Part shown: piece after piece, positions 34,819-43,046 of the stretch
Numbering within the stretch: position 1 is the stretch's first letter
Layout: every line of letters starts with the position of its first letter
Assembly (NCBI GenBank): GCA_028287105.1
Contig: JAQBQH010000150.1
Coordinates: 1-64,000, forward strand
DNA from: Myxococcales bacterium
Lineage (GTDB): Bacteria; Myxococcota_A; Polyangia; Palsa-1104
DNA: 64,000 nt
Direction: 5' to 3'
Position numbers and translations under genes: made by a program
Notes under the pieces: model-generated
The model's input: the letters and a program-made list of their open reading frames with translations, nothing else
What the model was told of the DNA's origin: nothing
Databases searched by the model: none

Positions 34819-35893
34819 CGGCGCGTAGCGTCAGCACCGCCAGCTCCGCCGGCGCGCCGAGGCGTGCCGGCGGGCCGGTGGTGCCGGCGCCGCGATTCAC
34901 GTACAGCCACGAACGACCGCGCCGATACAGCCCCGCGGTGAATTCGGTGACGAAGCGCGCGAGCGACAGACGGCGCACGCCGGGGAACGCGAGCTGTCCG
35001 CCGTGCGTGTGACCCGATAGCGTCAGCTCCACGTTACGCGCGACGGCCTCGGGAAACAGGTTGGGATCGTGCGCCAAAAGGACCGCCGGCACGCCGGCAG
35101 GCCGCGCCGCCAGCGCGCGCGGGACGTCGTTGCGCGCCGTCCAGGTGTCGTCGACGCCGGCCACGTAGAGCTTGGCGCCGTCGACGTCGATGACGACGCC
35201 CCGGTTGCGCAACACGGCAAGGCCGTGACGCTCCAGCTCGCGAACGAAGCGCTCGCCGTCGGTGAAATAGTCGTGGTTGCCCATGCAGGCGAAGACGCCG
35301 TCGCGCGCGCGCAGCGCGCCGAGCGCCTGCGCTACGTCGCGCACGTGCGAGGAGCCCGAGGTGATGAGATCACCGGTGACCGTCATGAGGTCGAGGTCGA
35401 GCGCGTTCAGCTGCGAGACCCAGCGACGTACACGCGAGGCTGGTGTGTACGGCCCGCAGTGAACGTCCGAGATCTGGCCGATGCGATAGCCGTCGAGCTC
35501 CGGCGGCAGACCTTCGATGCGCACGTCTTTCTTGCGCACGCGCGGCCGGCTGCCAATCGCCGAGAGGCCGCTCCACAGCGAAAGCGCCGCCGCGATCACG
35601 TACGCGAGCTGTTGCGGTGCGCCGAGCAGCACCGCCAGCCACGCGAACGGAAAGAGCAGCGCGAACACGATACAGCTGGCCCACCACGCGAGCGCCACGT
35701 ACATCGGCAGCCGCCGCCCGTCGTGCGACCAGGGCGAGTGCAGCTGACGTAGATAGGGAAACGAGAGCGCCACGGCGATGGCGAGCGGCAAGACGTTGCG
35801 GGTACGCGCGCATAGCCACAATACGGCCGGCAATTGGAGGACCGTGACGACGATGGCCATCTTGGTACGGAAGCTATGGCGGCTGCGTTTCAT
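34811..35893 (-). CDS. Membrane-anchored metallophosphoesterase (YaeI-like)
   Basis: A 360-residue protein. About four membrane helices (10-115) precede a calcineurin-type phosphoesterase domain with all metal motifs: ISDVHCGPYT, TGDLITSGSSH, GNHDYF, LLAHDPNLF and SGHTHGGQL. The arrangement matches YaeI/YkuE-like enzymes, some of which act on lipid-linked diphosphates; substrate here is unknown. AAGGAGC precedes the ATG. It diverges from the thioredoxin-like gene with 36 bases between starts. Confidence 0.92.
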   Translation of the reverse strand: MKRSRHSFRTKMAIVVTVLQLPAVLWLCARTRNVLPLAIAVALSFPYLRQLHSPWSHDGRRLPMYVALAWWASCIVFALLFPFAWLAVLLGAPQQLAYVIAAALSLWSGLSAIGSRPRVRKKDVRIEGLPPELDGYRIGQISDVHCGPYTPASRVRRWVSQLNALDLDLMTVTGDLITSGSSHVRDVAQALGALRARDGVFACMGNHDYFTDGERFVRELERHGLAVLRNRGVVIDVDGAKLYVAGVDDTWTARNDVPRALAARPAGVPAVLLAHDPNLFPEAVARNVELTLSGHTHGGQLAFPGVRRLSLARFVTEFTAGLYRRGRSWLYVNRGAGTTGPPARLGAPAELAVLTLRAAT

Positions 35894-35929
35894 TGCTCCT
35901 TCGAGTTTGACACAAGGTATCCTGCGCGC

Positions 35930-37258
35930 ATGCGTTCGCTGACGTTGCTGCTGGTGGTAGGCGTGTCTCTCGTCGCCGGGGCCGAGGTCCCGCCGTCGCG
36001 CCCGATTTCGGATGCGCAGAACGGCAAGGCCAAAGAGGTCCTGTCATTCGTCGAGGACGACTACGGTCGCGCCCTCGCGGAGGCCAAGAAGCGGCACCTG
36101 CCGCTGTTCGTCGATGCGTGGGCACCCTGGTGCCACACCTGCCGGTTCATGCAGTCGTACGTCTTCAACGACCCGTCGCTGGGCAAGCAGGCCACGCGCT
36201 TCGTCTTTCTCAGCATCGACACCGAGAAGGAGAAGAACGCGCCCTTCCTGGCGAAATATCCCATCGAGGTGTGGCCGACGTTGATGGTCGTCGATCCTGC
36301 CCGCGAGCAGGCGGTGTTGCGCTGGCCTGGGAGCGTCAACGCGGCGCAATTGGTCAAGCTGCTTGACGATGGTGAGCATGCGGTCCACGCCGACGGCAAG
36401 GACGCGGTCGGCGAGCTGGCGCGCGCGGACCGATTGGCGGGTGAGGGCAGAGCGAAGGATGCGGCGGCGGCCTATCGCGCGGTCCTGCCGCGACTGCCGG
36501 CGGAGAAGCGGCCACGCGCGACCGAGTCGCTGCTCGCGGCGCTCATGCGCGAGCCCGAGTCGTGCGCGCAGACGGGCGTCGAATTGGTGCCGCCGATGGC
36601 GCGCGGTCCGTCGTTTGCGAATGCCACGGCGCTGGCGCTCGGCTGCGCGACCGAGCTCAAGGGCGACGCGCGCTCGCGGGCGCTGGCGGTGCTCGAGCCG
36701 CTCGGAGTGGAGGCGGTCGCGCTCCCCGGGCTCCTCGCCGACGATCGCTCCGGGCTCTACGAGACGCTCGTCGGGATTCGTGAAGAGGCGAAGGACGCCG
36801 CCGGCAAGAAGGTGCTGGCGGCGCGGTGGCTCGCGTTCCTCGACGGCGAAGCGGCGCGCGCGCCGACCGTCGAGCAGCGCGCGGCGTTCGATCCGCATCG
36901 GGTCAACGCGGCGCTGGCGCTCGGCGAGCCGCTGCGCGTCGTGCCGGCGCTGCAGGCGTCGGAGAAGGAGCTGCCGAACGATTACAATCCAGCGGCGCGG
37001 CTGGCGCTGCTCTATCGCGCCGCGGGCAAGTACGACGACGCGCTGCACGCGATCGACCGCGCGCTGCCCAAGGCGTACGGGCCGCGCGCGGTGCGCCTGT
37101 ACGACCTCAAGGTGGACCTGCAGCTGAAAAAAAATGACAGCGCCGGCGCGAAGAAGACATTGCAGCAGGCGCTCGTGGTAGCCAAGGCACTGCCGGCCGA
37201 GCAGCGACCGGAACAATCGGTCGCGGCGATGCAGAAGCGCCTACAGTCGATGCCGTGA
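35930..37258 (+). CDS. Secreted thioredoxin-like protein with helical repeat C-terminus
   Basis: A 442-residue protein with a signal peptide (about residues 1-19). The thioredoxin-like domain at about 35-160 has WAPWCHTCRFM with Cys68 and Cys71 in a C-x2-C active site, and the cis-Pro region VWPTLMVVD. It resembles the DUF255/DsbD-gamma type. Residues 165-440 look like TPR-type helical repeats (YNPAARLALLYRAAGKYDDALHAID). I infer a periplasmic redox or scaffold role. The last base of its stop is the first base of the alkyltransferase-like ATG (TGATG), an unexpected coupling. Confidence 0.88.
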   Translation: MRSLTLLLVVGVSLVAGAEVPPSRPISDAQNGKAKEVLSFVEDDYGRALAEAKKRHLPLFVDAWAPWCHTCRFMQSYVFNDPSLGKQATRFVFLSIDTEKEKNAPFLAKYPIEVWPTLMVVDPAREQAVLRWPGSVNAAQLVKLLDDGEHAVHADGKDAVGELARADRLAGEGRAKDAAAAYRAVLPRLPAEKRPRATESLLAALMREPESCAQTGVELVPPMARGPSFANATALALGCATELKGDARSRALAVLEPLGVEAVALPGLLADDRSGLYETLVGIREEAKDAAGKKVLAARWLAFLDGEAARAPTVEQRAAFDPHRVNAALALGEPLRVVPALQASEKELPNDYNPAARLALLYRAAGKYDDALHAIDRALPKAYGPRAVRLYDLKVDLQLKKNDSAGAKKTLQQALVVAKALPAEQRPEQSVAAMQKRLQSMP

Positions 37259-37698
37259 TGGCGCGCGCACGCGACAGATCCGCGGGTGGCCCGAAGTCGA
37301 CGCAGCGACGCAAGGCCGCGGCGGGCACGAAAAAGGCCGCGCGTGCTCCCAAAGCCGCGGCGGCCAGGAAGCGTGCGGGCACCGGCATCTTCCAGCGCGT
37401 CCACGCCTGGGTCGCCAAGATTCCGCGCGGACGTGTCGCGACCTACGGACAGCTGTCGGAGCTGCTCGACGGGCGCTTGACGCCGGTCGGCATCGGGTGG
37501 GCGCTGCGCGCGGCAGACGCGGGACTGCCGTGGCATCGCGTCGTCAATGCGCGCGGCGGCATCAGCACCGACGGCGAAACGCCCGGCCGCCAGCGGGCAC
37601 TGCTGCTCGCCGAGGGCGTGCACTTTCTTGCGGACGGGCGGATCGATCTCGAACGACACCGCTGGTTGCCGAGGATCGTCCGCCGGCGAGGCCTGTAG
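37258..37698 (+). CDS. Alkyltransferase-like protein with histone H1-like tail
   Basis: A 146-residue protein. Residues 44-145 match the DNA-binding domain of O6-alkylguanine-DNA alkyltransferases: IPRGRVATYGQLSELL and PWHRVVNARGGIS. The reactive Cys of PCHRV is replaced by Trp92, the hallmark of ATL proteins, which bind alkylated guanine and route it to nucleotide-excision repair without repairing it themselves. Unusually, residues 1-42 form a Lys/Ala/Arg tail (KKAARAPKAAAARKRAG) like bacterial histone H1-like proteins, probably adding nonspecific DNA contact. A GTG at 37255 is also in frame. Confidence 0.9.
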   Translation: MARARDRSAGGPKSTQRRKAAAGTKKAARAPKAAAARKRAGTGIFQRVHAWVAKIPRGRVATYGQLSELLDGRLTPVGIGWALRAADAGLPWHRVVNARGGISTDGETPGRQRALLLAEGVHFLADGRIDLERHRWLPRIVRRRGL

Positions 37699-37779
37699 CT
37701 CGCACACAGTCGAGTCGTCGCGAAGAGCGCCCGCCGAATGTAACGGTCGTTTGGCGCGGGGCTTGCTGTTTACGAAGGC

Positions 37780-38247
37780 ATGGACGCGCTCGAGTTGCTG
37801 CGTGCGCAACACAGCGAAATCCAACAGCGGCTGTTACGAATTCGGACCCAGTCGGCCGTCGAGCGCCGCCGTGAGCTCGATGATCTGTCCGATGCCGTCG
37901 AGATGCACCTTCTGGTCGAGGAGCGACACCTCGAGCCATTGTTGCACGAGCTTTCGTTCGACGCGGTCGCGCTCAAAGTAGAGACGGCGCGCCGATTGAT
38001 GGCACGAACCGTCGCGGAGCTGCGCGCGATCGACGCCGCGGACCCGCGTTTCGACGCGACGCTCTCGGTGCTGTGGGCGGAGCTGGCGCGCCACCACGAC
38101 GAGAACGAGGGACGGCTGTTCCCAGCGCTTGCCGGCTCGCTGTCACAGCCGCTCCTGCGCGCACTCGGGCAGTCGATGTTGGAGACGATCGCCGAAGCCG
38201 AGAACGACAACTGGATCGGCGCTGCGCAGCCAGATACTTCGTGGTGA
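37780..38247 (+). CDS. Hemerythrin-like HHE domain protein
   Basis: A 155-residue four-helix protein. Candidate di-iron ligands are His11 (LRAQHSEI), the pair in VEMHLLVEERHLEP (about 42-50), and the His-x3-Glu in ARHHDENEGRLFP (about 107). This spacing matches the HHE hemerythrin family, whose members sense or bind O2, NO or peroxide, or carry iron. No partner gene is coupled; it lies close to the thioredoxin-like and peroxide-defence genes. Confidence 0.85.
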   Translation: MDALELLRAQHSEIQQRLLRIRTQSAVERRRELDDLSDAVEMHLLVEERHLEPLLHELSFDAVALKVETARRLMARTVAELRAIDAADPRFDATLSVLWAELARHHDENEGRLFPALAGSLSQPLLRALGQSMLETIAEAENDNWIGAAQPDTSW

Positions 38248-38343
38248 ACAGGGAGCGAGAGAGGCGTCGCGCGGAGGCCGCGCCAGCACCACCGACCGCC
38301 GGCCAGAACGGCGCCGACGGTCGGGTGGAGCCGATTGCTGCGA

Positions 38344-38541
38344 TTACGCGCTGGCGACGGGTGGGAGGCGGAAGGTTGAATTGACAGGAGTGCGTTCGAT
38401 GCTGAGCGGCATGGTGCCGATTACCTGGCAGGGGATGCAGCACCAGCGCGACCGCCCATCGAGAACGCTCGCCACCACGTGCGCAGGCCCAGAGCAGGCC
38501 GGGCAGGCGATGGAGAGATAAAGCAGGTCGGAGGTGTCCAT
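38344..38541 (-). CDS. Small Cys-motif protein
   Basis: A 65-residue protein with two Cys pairs, CPAC (about 13-16) and CCIPC (about 34-38), which could form a zinc ribbon. Codon third positions are mostly G or C and the frame is clean, so I consider it real, but I do not recognise the family. No strong ribosome binding site is seen before ATG 38541. Confidence 0.55.
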   Translation of the reverse strand: MDTSDLLYLSIACPACSGPAHVVASVLDGRSRWCCIPCQVIGTMPLSIERTPVNSTFRLPPVASA

Positions 38542-38621
38542 GCTTCATTCGTAACCATCGCTCGAAGATGGCGCAAGGAGCGGTCACGCGATTACGCGAG
38601 CTTCCGCGGCGCGATCGCACG

Positions 38622-39020
38622 TCAGAGCTGCGGAATCGCGTCCAGCGGCGGTCGCAAACAGCCCGGTGCCATGGGCCCGGCTGGCGCTCGCGATGGCGCG
38701 CACGGGTCGGCCTGGCGCTTACCCGCCGGCGTCGTCGGCCCGACCGGCGTCGAATGCCGCGACGACGGCATGATGTCCGCAGGCATCGTCGACGGCGCGC
38801 AACGCTCGCAGGCCAGATCGCGATCGAGCGCGCGTTCGTTGATGCCGCCGCACTGCGCTCTCAGCGCTGGAGAGCAAATACCCTGAGCGCGTTGCGCCGT
38901 CAGCTGCGGCAGACGCAGCGCCATTTCCGCTGCCGGCGCCGGCGTCGCGGCGAGCCCGGCCGCGACCAGCGCGACCAGCGCTCCGATGTGCCACGCACGA
39001 GCTTTGCCGCTGCGTCTCAT
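38622..39020 (-). CDS. Small secreted Cys-containing protein
   Basis: A 132-residue protein with a signal peptide (hydrophobic to PAPAAE, about residue 31). The mature part has Cys at CSPALRAQC, ACERCAPS, and near the C-terminus (DPCAPS, PGCL), a pattern suggesting disulfides, and a Pro-rich tail. ATG 39020 is preferred to GTG 39023. No family recognised. Confidence 0.55.
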   Translation of the reverse strand: MRRSGKARAWHIGALVALVAAGLAATPAPAAEMALRLPQLTAQRAQGICSPALRAQCGGINERALDRDLACERCAPSTMPADIMPSSRHSTPVGPTTPAGKRQADPCAPSRAPAGPMAPGCLRPPLDAIPQL

Positions 39021-39119
39021 CACGCCACCTCTGCCGCGATCATGCGTCCAGCGGTCGCCCGATCAAGGTGCGGCACCGAGGGGAATCATGAACGACGGCT
39101 CCCCCGCAGCGGAATGTCG

Positions 39120-39707
39120 CTACACCGCCGGGGGGGCGCTCTCTTCGAGCGCGGAGGAGCGCTGCGTCGCCGTCCGAGCCGCGACGTCGCCGATCTCGAG
39201 CGCCACCGCCGCTGCCTGCACGGTCGCCGCCACGCGCACGGCATCGTGAACCTGCTCTTCGCTCAAGCCCCCGTCGAGCACCGCCTTCTCGTGCGCACGT
39301 ACGCACAGCTCGCAGCCGTTGATGGCGCTGACACCGAGCGAGAAGAGCTCGAAATCGACCTTCGGACCCGCTGTCTGCGCGAGGCGGTTCATGCGCAGCC
39401 GCGCCGGCTTCTGGCCGTACGATTCCTTGCCGATGACGTGGCGGAATCGGTAATACACGTTGTTCATGGCCATGAGCGCGGCCGCGGCCTTGGCGTCCTC
39501 GATGACGGCGGGACCGACCGCGGCCGTCGCGTCGGCGAGGACGGCCTCGGCCAATCGCGGATTGCGCGCGGCGAACGCCGCCGCCAGCGCCACGCCCCAA
39601 CGCTGGTCGACGGTCAGCGAGCCGCTGGTCAGCACCGACTGCAAGTTGAGCTTGATGTCGCGCGCGGCGTCGGGGATGGACGCGCGCAACGCCTCGAGCT
39701 GCGACAT
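39120..39707 (-). CDS. ahpD: Alkyl hydroperoxide reductase component AhpD
   Basis: A 195-residue carboxymuconolactone-decarboxylase-fold thiol protein. The active site is GCELCVRAHEKAV, with Cys132, Cys135 and His139, matching the catalytic CxxC and His of mycobacterial AhpD. Through a lipoyl partner it regenerates reduced AhpC. GGAGG precedes the start at 39707, which shares its first base with the ahpC stop (TGATG), so ahpC and ahpD are co-translated. Confidence 0.95.
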   Translation of the reverse strand: MSQLEALRASIPDAARDIKLNLQSVLTSGSLTVDQRWGVALAAAFAARNPRLAEAVLADATAAVGPAVIEDAKAAAALMAMNNVYYRFRHVIGKESYGQKPARLRMNRLAQTAGPKVDFELFSLGVSAINGCELCVRAHEKAVLDGGLSEEQVHDAVRVAATVQAAAVALEIGDVAARTATQRSSALEESAPPAV

Positions 39708-40246
39708 CACGCCGCCTCCAGCGTCTTATCGCCCTTCTTCCAATTGCACGGGCACAGCTCATCGGTCTGCAGCGCGTCGAGCGTACGCAGGACCTCGTCG
39801 ACGTTGCGGCCGACGGACAGGTCGTTGACGCTCGCCCAGCGCACGAGGCCCTCGGGATCGACGATGAAGGTCGCGCGCAGCGGCACACCGTCGGTCTTGT
39901 GCAGGATGCCGAGCGCCTGCGAGAGCTCGCGCCGGGTGTCGGCGAGCATCGGGAAGGGCAGCGACTCGAGATCGGGGTGCTGCTTACGCCAGGCCAGGTG
40001 CACGAAGTGGGTGTCGGTCGAGAAGCCGAGCAGCTGGGCGTCGCGATCGGCGAAGTCGCCGTTGCGCTTGCCGAACTCCGCGATCTCGGTCGGGCAGACG
40101 AACGTGAAGTCCATCGGCCACGCGAACAGCACCAGCCACTTGCCGGCGTAGCTGCGCTCGGTGATCTTGGAAAACTCGCGCCCCTCTTCGAGGCTGACGA
40201 CGGCCTGCAGGGCGAACGGGGGAATCTGGTCTCCTACGGTGATCAT
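39707..40246 (-). CDS. ahpC: Peroxiredoxin AhpC
   Basis: A 179-residue 2-Cys peroxiredoxin that reduces H2O2 and organic peroxides. The peroxidatic Cys51 is in DFTFVCPTEI. The C-terminal resolving region is CPCNWKKGDKTLEA with Cys165 and Cys167, the three-Cys layout of mycobacterial AhpC that works with AhpD rather than AhpF. The neighbouring ahpD confirms this. AAGGAGAG precedes ATG 40246. A palindrome 38 bases upstream matches one ahead of the Fur-family gene, so peroxide-responsive control is inferred. Confidence 0.96.
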   Translation of the reverse strand: MITVGDQIPPFALQAVVSLEEGREFSKITERSYAGKWLVLFAWPMDFTFVCPTEIAEFGKRNGDFADRDAQLLGFSTDTHFVHLAWRKQHPDLESLPFPMLADTRRELSQALGILHKTDGVPLRATFIVDPEGLVRWASVNDLSVGRNVDEVLRTLDALQTDELCPCNWKKGDKTLEAA

Positions 40247-40274
40247 GTGGTCTCTCCTTGGTGGCTTTGTAATA

Positions 40275-40298
40275 TGTCTCGAATTAGACACTGTCTAG
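40275..40298. promoter_or_regulatory. Predicted PerR-type operator upstream of ahpC
   Basis: TTAGACA-C-TGTCTAG (40284-40298) is a 7-1-7 inverted repeat, the geometry of Fur-family boxes. A third half-site, TGTCT at 40275-40279, faces AGACA and may extend the site. It lies in the ahpC upstream region and matches the palindrome at 40750-40764. Confidence 0.65.
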
Positions 40299-40320
40299 AT
40301 GCTCGGCAAAAAAATTCGTT

Positions 40321-40743
40321 TCAGCCGTGGCGAGCGCGCGACTTGACCGACCGCTTCTTGCCGCGCATCACGACCATGTACTCCTCGACGTCGTAGCCGG
40401 GAATTCGATCCATGTTCGACACGCGCACGGCCTTCCACGGAACGTCGTGGATGGTGCCGGTGTCGACATCGATGAAGTGGTGGTGCAGCTCGACGTTGCA
40501 GTCGAACACCACGTTGCCCTCGGCCAGGACGAGCTGACGGACCAGGCCCTTTTTGCAAAATAGATTCAGCGTGTTGTAGACGGTCGCGCGCGAGATCATC
40601 GGCAGCTGCGCCTTGGCGCGCCGCAGCACCTCCTCGGCCGACGGATGCTCGTCGGTCGACAGCACATACCCGGCGACCGCCAGGCGCTGGGCCGACGGCT
40701 GGATGCCGTGCTCGCGGAGGATGTCGGCCACGTCTCTGTTCAT
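40321..40743 (-). CDS. Fur-family transcriptional regulator, PerR-like
   Basis: A 140-residue regulator. The winged-helix part has PSAQRLAVAGYVL and MISRATVYNTLNLFCKKGLV. The dimer domain has the metal-site His cluster VELHHHFIDVDTG. The CxxC pairs that hold structural zinc in most PerR/Fur proteins are absent; only single Cys residues remain (LFCKKG, DCNVEL). Location directly behind the ahpCD operon, with a shared palindrome, argues for a peroxide sensor that represses both itself and ahpCD. An Irr-like heme sensor is an alternative. Confidence 0.9.
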   Translation of the reverse strand: MNRDVADILREHGIQPSAQRLAVAGYVLSTDEHPSAEEVLRRAKAQLPMISRATVYNTLNLFCKKGLVRQLVLAEGNVVFDCNVELHHHFIDVDTGTIHDVPWKAVRVSNMDRIPGYDVEEYMVVMRGKKRSVKSRARHG

Positions 40744-40749
40744 GACGTA

Positions 40750-40764
40750 TTAGACATAGTCTAA
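40750..40764. promoter_or_regulatory. Predicted PerR-type operator upstream of the Fur-family gene
   Basis: TTAGACA-T-AGTCTAA, a near-perfect 7-1-7 inverted repeat, begins seven bases upstream of the regulator start codon. It matches the ahpC site, supporting autoregulation. Overlap with the ribosome-binding region suggests a very short leader. Confidence 0.65.
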
Positions 40765-40823
40765 ATCGCGCGCGAGTCAAGGGACTGGACGCGCGGCACG
40801 GTGCGAGGCACCTTTTGCGCGCG

Positions 40824-41957
40824 ATGACGGGGCTCGAGCCATGGTTGCCACGCCTGGTAGCGGCGTGGAGAAAAGTCCGCGGCGCGCCTGGCGGCGGGTC
40901 GGCGACCTTGACGGCGGCCGAGCGCCGCGACGTCGTCGAAGGAGCCCAGCGGCTGTCGCGCGGGCTGACGCGCGAACGGGAGCTGGCCGGCGCGCGTTAC
41001 TTCGAGGATCCACAGCTTCTCGGCGCTTATCTGCTGCTGTACTGGCCGGTGTCGTACGCGCAAGCGCGCTCCGTCCTCGGCGAGGTTGGCCCCATCGCGG
41101 GCGCGGCGCTCGACATCGGCAGTGGGCCGGGGCCGCTGGCGCTCGCGGCGCTCGACGCCGGCGCGACCCGTGCGCTCGCCGTCGATCGCAGCCCGTCGGC
41201 GCTGGCGGTCGCACGGGCGCTCGCCGAGGCGCGTCCGAGCGGTGGTGCGGCGACCTCGTCGCTGGCCACCGAGGCATGGGAGCCGGCCAAGCCGCTGCCC
41301 GGCGGCAAATACGAGCTGGTGCTGGCCGGCCACCTATTGAACGAGCTCTTCGGCGACGACATCGATGCGCGCGCGCGCCTCGTCGACCAGATGCTCTCGC
41401 GTCTGACTGCGACGGGCGTCGTGGTGTTGATCGAGCCGGCGTTGCGCGAGACGTCGCGAGCGCTCCTGACGCTCCGTGATCGGCTGGTGTCGCGCGGCGT
41501 GACGGTGCGTGCGCCCTGCCTCTATCGCGGGAGCTGCCCGGCGCTGGTGCGGGAGGGCGACTGGTGTCATGCGGAGCGCACCTGGACGCCGCCGCCGCTC
41601 GTCGAGGAGCTGGCGCGCGCGGCCAAGCTCCATCGCGACGCGCTCAAGATGAGCTATCTGGTGTTGCAGCCTCCGGGGGCGACCTGGCCGGAGCTGCCGT
41701 CGGGGCGCCTCTTCCGCATCGTGTCGGAGCCGCTGCCGCAAAAAGGACAGCATCGGTTCGTCGGGTGCGGTCCCGAGGGGCGCGCGCCGCTGGTGCTGCC
41801 GCACAAGCATGTGCGTAGCGGCAACGAGAGCTTCGTGGGGCTGGTGCGCGGGGACGTCGCGCGCGTGGAGCGCTTGACGGCGCGCGGCGACGGGCTGCGG
41901 CTCGATGACCAGTCGACGGTCGAGCGGGTGGCGAAGGCGGGGGAGCACGTCGAGTAG
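40824..41957 (+). CDS. Rsm22/METTL17-like small-ribosomal-subunit methyltransferase-type protein
   Basis: A 377-residue protein of the Rsm22 family. SAM-binding motif I is ALDIGSGPGPLALAALDAG (about 95-113), with AVDRS and VLAGHLLNEL next. Cys232, Cys238 and Cys248 in PCLYRGSCPALVREGDWCH, with a later Cys in GCGPEG, match the iron-sulfur ligand pattern of the family. These proteins associate with the small ribosomal subunit in mitochondria; the bacterial role is unclear. ATG 40824 is the likely start, without a clear ribosome binding site. Confidence 0.88.
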   Translation: MTGLEPWLPRLVAAWRKVRGAPGGGSATLTAAERRDVVEGAQRLSRGLTRERELAGARYFEDPQLLGAYLLLYWPVSYAQARSVLGEVGPIAGAALDIGSGPGPLALAALDAGATRALAVDRSPSALAVARALAEARPSGGAATSSLATEAWEPAKPLPGGKYELVLAGHLLNELFGDDIDARARLVDQMLSRLTATGVVVLIEPALRETSRALLTLRDRLVSRGVTVRAPCLYRGSCPALVREGDWCHAERTWTPPPLVEELARAAKLHRDALKMSYLVLQPPGATWPELPSGRLFRIVSEPLPQKGQHRFVGCGPEGRAPLVLPHKHVRSGNESFVGLVRGDVARVERLTARGDGLRLDDQSTVERVAKAGEHVE

Positions 41958-41990
41958 GCGGGCGGGCGGCCGCCGGCGGCCCCGCCCGTC
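41957..41990 (+). terminator. GC-only hairpin after the Rsm22-like gene
   Basis: A very GC-rich, slightly bulged inverted repeat (GGGCGG...GGCC / GGCCCCGCCC) directly follows the stop codon. It lacks a U-tract, so termination is uncertain. Confidence 0.35.
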
Positions 41991-42040
41991 GGACATGCAA
42001 ATAGTAGGGCGCCCCCACGCGCGCGCGTTACATTCCCGGA

Positions 42041-43027
42041 ATGCGCAAGAGAACGCTCGGACGCGGCAAGCTCGAAGTGTCGGCGCTCGGCCTTGGGTGC
42101 ATGGGCATGAGCGAGTTCTACAGCGGTCGCGATGACGCCGAATCGATCGCGACCATCCATCGCTTTCTCGATCTCGGCGGCAACTTCCTCGACACCGCCG
42201 ACATGTACGGCATCGGCGAGAACGAGAAGCTGGTCGGGCGCGCCATCGCCGATCGCCGCGACCGCGCCGTCGTCGCCACCAAGTTCGGCATCGTGCGCGA
42301 CGCCAAGGATCCGACGGTGCGCGGATTTTCGGGGCGGCCCGAGTACGTCAAGCAGCAGTGCGACTCGAGCTTGAAGCGGCTCGGCATCGACGTCATCGAT
42401 CTCTACTATCAACACCGCGTCGATCCCGACACGCCGATCGAGGAGACCGTCGGTGCGATGGCCGACCTCGTGCGCGCGGGCAAGGTGCGCCATCTCGGCT
42501 TGAGCGAGGCGGGGCCGGAGACGCTGCGGCGGGCGTCCAAGGTCCACGCCATCACGGCGCTCCAGAGCGAGTATTCGTTGTGGACGCGCGAGCCAGAAGA
42601 CGACGGTGTGCTGGCGGCGTGCCGCGAGCTGGGCATCGGCTTCGTCGCCTACAGCCCGCTCGGGCGTGGCTTTCTGACCGGGCGCTTCAAGTCGATGAAC
42701 GATCTGCCGGCCGACGATTATCGACGCTTTTCGCCGCGCTTCCAGGGCGAGAACTTCGGCAAGAACCTGGCGCTCGTGGGAGAGATCGAGCGGCTCGCCG
42801 CGCAGAAGCGCTGCGCTCCGTCGCAGCTGGCGCTGGCGTGGGTGCTCTCGCGCGGCGACGACATCGTCCCCATCCCTGGAACGAAAAAGCGCGTCTACCT
42901 CGAGGAGAATCTGGGCGCCGTCGAGATCACGCTCGCGCCCGAGGAGCTGAAGCGCATCGACGAGATCGCGCCCGCTGGAGTCGCGGCGGGCGGGCGCTAT
43001 CCCCAGAGCGTCAAGCTGGCGCGCTGA
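42041..43027 (+). CDS. Aldo/keto reductase
   Basis: A 328-residue NADPH-dependent TIM-barrel oxidoreductase. The catalytic tetrad is visible: Asp in [14 protein letters not shown] with Tyr, Lys in VVATKFGI, and His in [20 protein letters not shown] and VPIPGTKK are typical of the AKR13-type group related to pyridoxal and perakine reductases. The substrate cannot be determined. It stands alone. Confidence 0.94.
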   Translation: MRKRTLGRGKLEVSALGLGCMGMSEFYSGRDDAESIATIHRFLDLGGNFLDTADMYGIGENEKLVGRAIADRRDRAVVATKFGIVRDAKDPTVRGFSGRPEYVKQQCDSSLKRLGIDVIDLYYQHRVDPDTPIEETVGAMADLVRAGKVRHLGLSEAGPETLRRASKVHAITALQSEYSLWTREPEDDGVLAACRELGIGFVAYSPLGRGFLTGRFKSMNDLPADDYRRFSPRFQGENFGKNLALVGEIERLAAQKRCAPSQLALAWVLSRGDDIVPIPGTKKRVYLEENLGAVEITLAPEELKRIDEIAPAGVAAGGRYPQSVKLAR

Positions 43028-43046
43028 CCGATCTCGGCTCGCCCGA

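Noticed and set aside
35907-35912. TTGACA as a promoter -35 for the thioredoxin-like gene
   Set aside because: It is only 17 bases before the start codon, leaving no room for a -10 and leader.
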